Made by a program: the position numbers and the translations under genes | Assembly: GCA_001872725.1 (NCBI GenBank) | Contig: MNWR01000020.1 | Coordinates: forward strand, 1 to 41,885 | DNA: 41,885 bases | Reading direction: 5' to 3' | DNA from: Proteobacteria bacterium CG1_02_64_396 | Lineage (GTDB): Bacteria > Pseudomonadota > MNWR01 > CG1-02-64-396 | Notes under the pieces: generated by a model | The model's input: the letters and a program-made list of their open reading frames with translations, nothing else | Database searches by the model: none | What the model was told of the DNA's origin: nothing | Shown: positions 36,771-41,885 of the stretch, in pieces | Position numbering within the stretch: the first letter of the stretch is position 1 | Layout: every line of letters begins with the position of its first letter

Positions 36771-37046
36771 TCAGCCGTTCAGGCGATCCTTCAAACCCTT
36801 ACCCTGCTTGAAGCGAACCGACTTGCTCGATTCAATTTGAATCTTGTCGCCGGTCGCAGGATTCCGGCCCTCCCGAGCTGCGCGCTCGGTCACTGAAAAC
36901 GTCCCAAAACCAACTAGGTGGACCGATCCGCCCTGAGCCAACGCCTCTTCCACAGAGGCCACCACTGCATCAACCGCGCGACCGGCCTCGGCTTTCGTCA
37001 TCCCAGCCTTTTCAGCCACGCGCTCAATTAACTGGCTTTTGTTCAT
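36771..37046 (-). CDS. hupB: DNA-binding protein HU-beta
   Basis: The 91-residue nucleoid protein starts MNKSQLIERVAEKAGMTKAE; the DNA-binding arm is GRNPATGDKIQIESSKSVRF. I chose the ATG at 37046, which has GGGGGAG right before it and matches the family's ~90 residues; 13 further upstream codons are not HU-like. clpP-clpX-lon-hupB is a widespread proteobacterial order. Confidence 0.96.
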   Translation of the reverse strand: MNKSQLIERVAEKAGMTKAEAGRAVDAVVASVEEALAQGGSVHLVGFGTFSVTERAAREGRNPATGDKIQIESSKSVRFKQGKGLKDRLNG

Positions 37047-37083
37047 TACTCCCCCCTTGGGTATAAGTTGATATTGAGAACGC

Positions 37084-37100
37084 ACGGGGGCGGTCCCCGT
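37084..37100 (-). terminator. short hairpin between lon and hupB
   Basis: On minus, ACGGGGACCGCCCCCGT followed by GCGTTCTC. There is no clear U-run, so termination is uncertain; it lies 20 bases after the lon stop. Confidence 0.35.
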
Positions 37101-37119
37101 ACCCCATCGTGCTCGTCAA

Positions 37120-39567
<2,448 letters not shown>

Positions 39568-39612
39568 ATGCACCTCTAGGTTGCGCTACTGGACGGTGCC
39601 TTTTAGATAAGG

Positions 39613-39635
39613 CCTCTTCATGCAGCATCAAGAGG
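39613..39635 (-). promoter_or_regulatory. hairpin between clpX and lon
   Basis: On minus, CCTCTTGATGC and GCATGAAGAGG form an imperfect hairpin directly after the clpX stop codon, followed by GGCCTTATCTAAAA. It could be a weak terminator or part of a lon promoter (TTGATG then TTATCT about 15 bases on). It is not a CIRCE element. Confidence 0.4.
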
Positions 39636-40886
39636 TCACGATGCGCTCGCCATGTCTTGAACCAAGATCAAAAGCGGCTCCGCCCCCTCTTCGATGACTT
39701 CACGATTGATAAGCGCTTCTCGCACGTCTGTTCGGGATGGGACCGCATACATCAAGTCGAGCATGACCTCTTCCATGATCGCCCGAAGCCCGCGCGCTCC
39801 GGTCCTCCTGGACATTGCCTTGCGGGCAACTGCTCGAACCGCATCATCTGTGAACTTCAACTCAACCCCTTCAATTTCAAAGAGTTTTTGGTATTGCTTG
39901 ATTAAGGCGTTCTTTGGTTTTGTTAAAATCTCAACCATGGTCTCTTCTGTGAGACTGTCGAGCGTCGCAACCATCGGAAGACGCCCAACCAATTCCGGTA
40001 TGAGTCCAAATTTCAAAAGATCGTCAGGTTCTACATCTGAAAAATAATCCAGCGCCGCATCGTCCGTGTCTTTATTCGATATTTCAGCGGAGAAACCCAT
40101 TCCACCTGGTTTTTGCCGCCGTTGAATGATTTTTTCTAGTCCTGAAAACGCTCCGCCACAAATAAACAGAATATTCTCGGTGTTTATTTGTATAAACTCC
40201 TGGGCTGGATGTTTGCGCCCACCTTGCGGCGGCACAGCTGCAACGGTTCCCTCAATCAATTTTAATAGTGCCTGCTGCACCCCTTCTCCCGACACATCGC
40301 GGGTAATCGACGGGTTATCGCTTTTCCTTCCTATCTTGTCGATTTCATCAATATACACGATTCCTTGCTCAGCCTTGTGAACATCGAATTCGCAAGACTG
40401 AAGCAATTTAAGCAAGATATTCTCGACATCTTCACCAACATAACCGGCTTCAGTTAAGGTCGTTGCATCGGCAATCGTAAAGGGAACGTTTAACAATCTC
40501 GCCAAGGTTTGGGCTAACAACGTTTTACCCGAACCTGACGGCCCAACAAGGAGGATATTACTTTTTGCCAACTCGACATCGTCCATGACCCCACCAAAGC
40601 GAATTCGCTTGTAATGATTATGGACGGCAACGGCAAGAATTTTTCTTGCGCGTTCTTGGCCAATAACATACTGGCCGAGGTAGTCATATATATCTTTGGG
40701 GGGGGGGATTTCTTCGGAGTGATCAATCAGATCCTTTTTGCGTTCGTCCTTTAAAATCTGGTTACACAAGTCGACACATTCATTGCAGATACGCACAGTC
40801 GACCCGGCAACCATGCGCTCCACTTCCTGCGTGGTTTTACCACAAAAACTGCAATATTGAGTTGTTTGATTATTATTAGATGACAT
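39636..40886 (-). CDS. clpX: ATP-dependent Clp protease unfoldase ClpX
   Basis: The 416-residue protein has an N-terminal zinc domain with Cys12, Cys15, Cys34 and Cys37; an AAA+ module with Walker A GPSGSGKT (115-122) and Walker [12 protein letters not shown]; and the ClpP-docking IGF-like loop region plus C-terminal small domain. It unfolds tagged proteins and feeds them into ClpP, encoded 30 bases upstream in the same direction. Confidence 0.97.
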   Translation of the reverse strand: MSSNNNQTTQYCSFCGKTTQEVERMVAGSTVRICNECVDLCNQILKDERKKDLIDHSEEIPPPKDIYDYLGQYVIGQERARKILAVAVHNHYKRIRFGGVMDDVELAKSNILLVGPSGSGKTLLAQTLARLLNVPFTIADATTLTEAGYVGEDVENILLKLLQSCEFDVHKAEQGIVYIDEIDKIGRKSDNPSITRDVSGEGVQQALLKLIEGTVAAVPPQGGRKHPAQEFIQINTENILFICGGAFSGLEKIIQRRQKPGGMGFSAEISNKDTDDAALDYFSDVEPDDLLKFGLIPELVGRLPMVATLDSLTEETMVEILTKPKNALIKQYQKLFEIEGVELKFTDDAVRAVARKAMSRRTGARGLRAIMEEVMLDLMYAVPSRTDVREALINREVIEEGAEPLLILVQDMASAS

Positions 40887-40916
40887 GCATTAAGACCTTT
40901 GCATACTTCTTTAATA

Positions 40917-41540
40917 CTATTTTTCAGGATATTCCAGATTTTCTCGATGGGTTAAAACCGAATCTACCAGACCATACTCCACTGCTTCGTTGGCATCCAA
41001 GAAGTAGTCCCTCTCTGTATCGCGTTCGATCCGTTTGAGTGACTGCCCGGTTCTCTCACTCAACGTCTTGTTGAGTTTATCTTTTATTTTAAGGATTTCT
41101 CGGGCATGAATTTGAATATCGGTTGCTTGCCCCTGGAATCCGCCAAGGGGCTGGTGGATCATGACCCGACTGTTTGGCAATGCCGCTCGTTTTCCCTTGG
41201 CGCCAGCAGCCAGCAAAAATGCCCCCATTGAGGCGGCCTGACCGACACATAATGTGGCAACATCAGGACGAATAAACTGCATCGTATCGAAGATCGCCAG
41301 GCCCGCCGTTACAACACCCCCAGGACTATTGATATACAGATAAATATCTTTCTTGGGGTTATCCGCTTCCAAAAAAAGAAGCTGTGCAACAACGAGATTG
41401 GCGGTTTGGTCGTTAATCGGGCCCACCAAGAAAATAATACGCTCCTTAAGCAAACGAGAATAGATATCGAACGCCCGTTCACCTCTGTGGGTCTGCTCCA
41501 CAACCATTGGAACAAGTCCAAGCGCGTGCTCAGCAATCAT
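40917..41540 (-). CDS. clpP: ATP-dependent Clp protease proteolytic subunit
   Basis: The 207-residue self-compartmentalising serine protease has its catalytic triad visible: Ser104 in GQAASMGAF, His129 in VMIHQPLGG, Asp178 in DTERDYFL. The first residues before LVPMVVEQ are probably a short propeptide. GAGG precedes the ATG. Only about 50 bases separate the start from the end of an IS3-family element, so the native upstream region may have been replaced. Confidence 0.97.
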   Translation of the reverse strand: MIAEHALGLVPMVVEQTHRGERAFDIYSRLLKERIIFLVGPINDQTANLVVAQLLFLEADNPKKDIYLYINSPGGVVTAGLAIFDTMQFIRPDVATLCVGQAASMGAFLLAAGAKGKRAALPNSRVMIHQPLGGFQGQATDIQIHAREILKIKDKLNKTLSERTGQSLKRIERDTERDYFLDANEAVEYGLVDSVLTHRENLEYPEK

Positions 41541-41551
41541 TACGACCTCTT

Positions 41552-41577
41552 TTTGGGGGTATATCTATAATCTTCAA
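41552..41577 (-). promoter_or_regulatory. possible heat-shock-type promoter before clpP
   Basis: On minus, ATTGAAG then 12 bases then CCCCCAAA, loosely like the sigma-32 pattern CTTGAAA / CCCCATNT. The spacing is one base or more short and the -10 match is partial. The start site would leave only a very short leader. Confidence 0.25.
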
Positions 41578-41591
41578 TGCTGTTGCTGGGG

Positions 41592-41885
41592 TGGACCCCA
41601 CTCCTTGGACAGTTTGGGGGCGAAAATTTGTAAACGGTTAGTGGCGGTGGGTGGTTCCGCCGTGGGTTTGATGGACCTGTTCTGGGGTCTTGCCGCCGAG
41701 GGCACTGTGGGGGCGCTCGGTGTTGTAAAACCGGAAGTAGCGGTCGAGCCCCTGGTGCAGCGCCACCCCATCGGCATGGTCGTACAGGTAGATCTCTTCG
41801 TACTTCACCGTGCGCCACAAACGTTCGATGAAGACGTTGTCCAGCGCCCGGCCCCGTCCGTCCATGCTGATGAGAATCTGTTGTT
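41592..41885 (-). mobile_element. IS3-family insertion sequence, 3' end, cut by the window
   Basis: The element enters from the right edge. Its likely end is TGGACCCCACTCCTTGGACA, read on plus from about 41592, matching the TG...CA-type ends of IS3-family elements. It includes the C-terminus of the transposase. The other end and the 3-4 bp target duplication are outside or not testable here. Confidence 0.75.
41638..41885 (-). CDS. IS3-family transposase OrfB, C-terminal part
   Basis: The visible ~82 residues are the end of the rve-type DDE integrase domain. ISMDGRGRALDNVFIERLWR contains the final catalytic glutamate (IE), followed by YFRFYNTERPHSALGGKTPE, the typical OrfB tail. The frame continues off the window's right edge without an upstream stop. 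The visible portion is not frameshifted. Confidence 0.92.
   Translation of the reverse strand, partial: QQILISMDGRGRALDNVFIERLWRTVKYEEIYLYDHADGVALHQGLDRYFRFYNTERPHSALGGKTPEQVHQTHGGTTHRH

Overview
This is a housekeeping stretch of a GC-rich proteobacterial chromosome, with a few mobile or repeated sequences at its edges and in one operon. The gene order points to a beta/gamma/zeta/Acidithiobacillia-type lineage rather than a distant phylum. The diagnostic runs are clpP-clpX-lon-hupB, thrS-infC-rpmI-rplT-pheS-pheT-ihfA-merR-tRNA-Pro, surE-pcm-yqaA-nlpD, ilvB-ilvH-ilvC-psd-pssA-leuA and leuC-leuD-leuB-asd-fimV-truA. A genus cannot be named from the sequence alone. Almost everything lies on the minus strand; only comF and an HD-GYP gene are on plus. 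That is compatible with one long co-oriented chromosome arm.

Layout from left to right. Positions 1-3.7 kb hold a ~208-bp element with terminal inverted repeats, a PAP2-type phosphatase, a first copy of a ~150-bp palindromic repeat, an HD-GYP protein and an exported SRPBCC/START-like protein. Positions 3.7-6.4 kb are biotin synthesis (bioB, an unknown 129-residue protein, bioF). comF runs divergently from bioB. From 7.2 to 15.5 kb are gmk, truA, an EcfT-like membrane protein, a giant acidic fimV, asd and leuB. From 15.5 to 24.8 kb is branched-chain amino acid synthesis, with two phospholipid genes (psd, pssA) inside the run and a VOC-fold protein between leuC and leuD. A second copy of the palindromic repeat sits between a small membrane protein and leuB. 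Positions 24.86-25.24 kb encode RNase P RNA. Then follow apt, an nlpD-type lipoprotein, yqaA, pcm, surE, tRNA-Pro, a MerR regulator, ihfA, pheT, pheS, rplT, rpmI, infC, thrS, two different tRNA-Val genes, hupB, lon, clpX and clpP. The window ends inside an IS3-family transposase directly upstream of clpP, where trigger factor is usually found.

The genes form tight overlapping units. Examples are fimV/ecfT/truA/gmk, surE/pcm/yqaA/nlpD, ilvBHC-psd-pssA-leuA, leuC-VOC-leuD-small protein, and thrS-infC. Hairpins with U-tracts separate thrS from the tRNAs, infC from rpmI, rplT from pheS, and tRNA-Pro from surE. Base composition falls visibly toward the right edge (lon, clpX, clpP are much more AT-rich than the left half).

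I found no CRISPR array, toxin-antitoxin pair, prophage or defence system. The best candidates for something undescribed are the two-copy palindromic repeat family, whose second copy has direct repeats suggesting insertion at the end of a gene; the 208-bp inverted-repeat element; the unknown protein between bioB and bioF; and the IS3 insertion next to clpP. infC appears to start with ATC.
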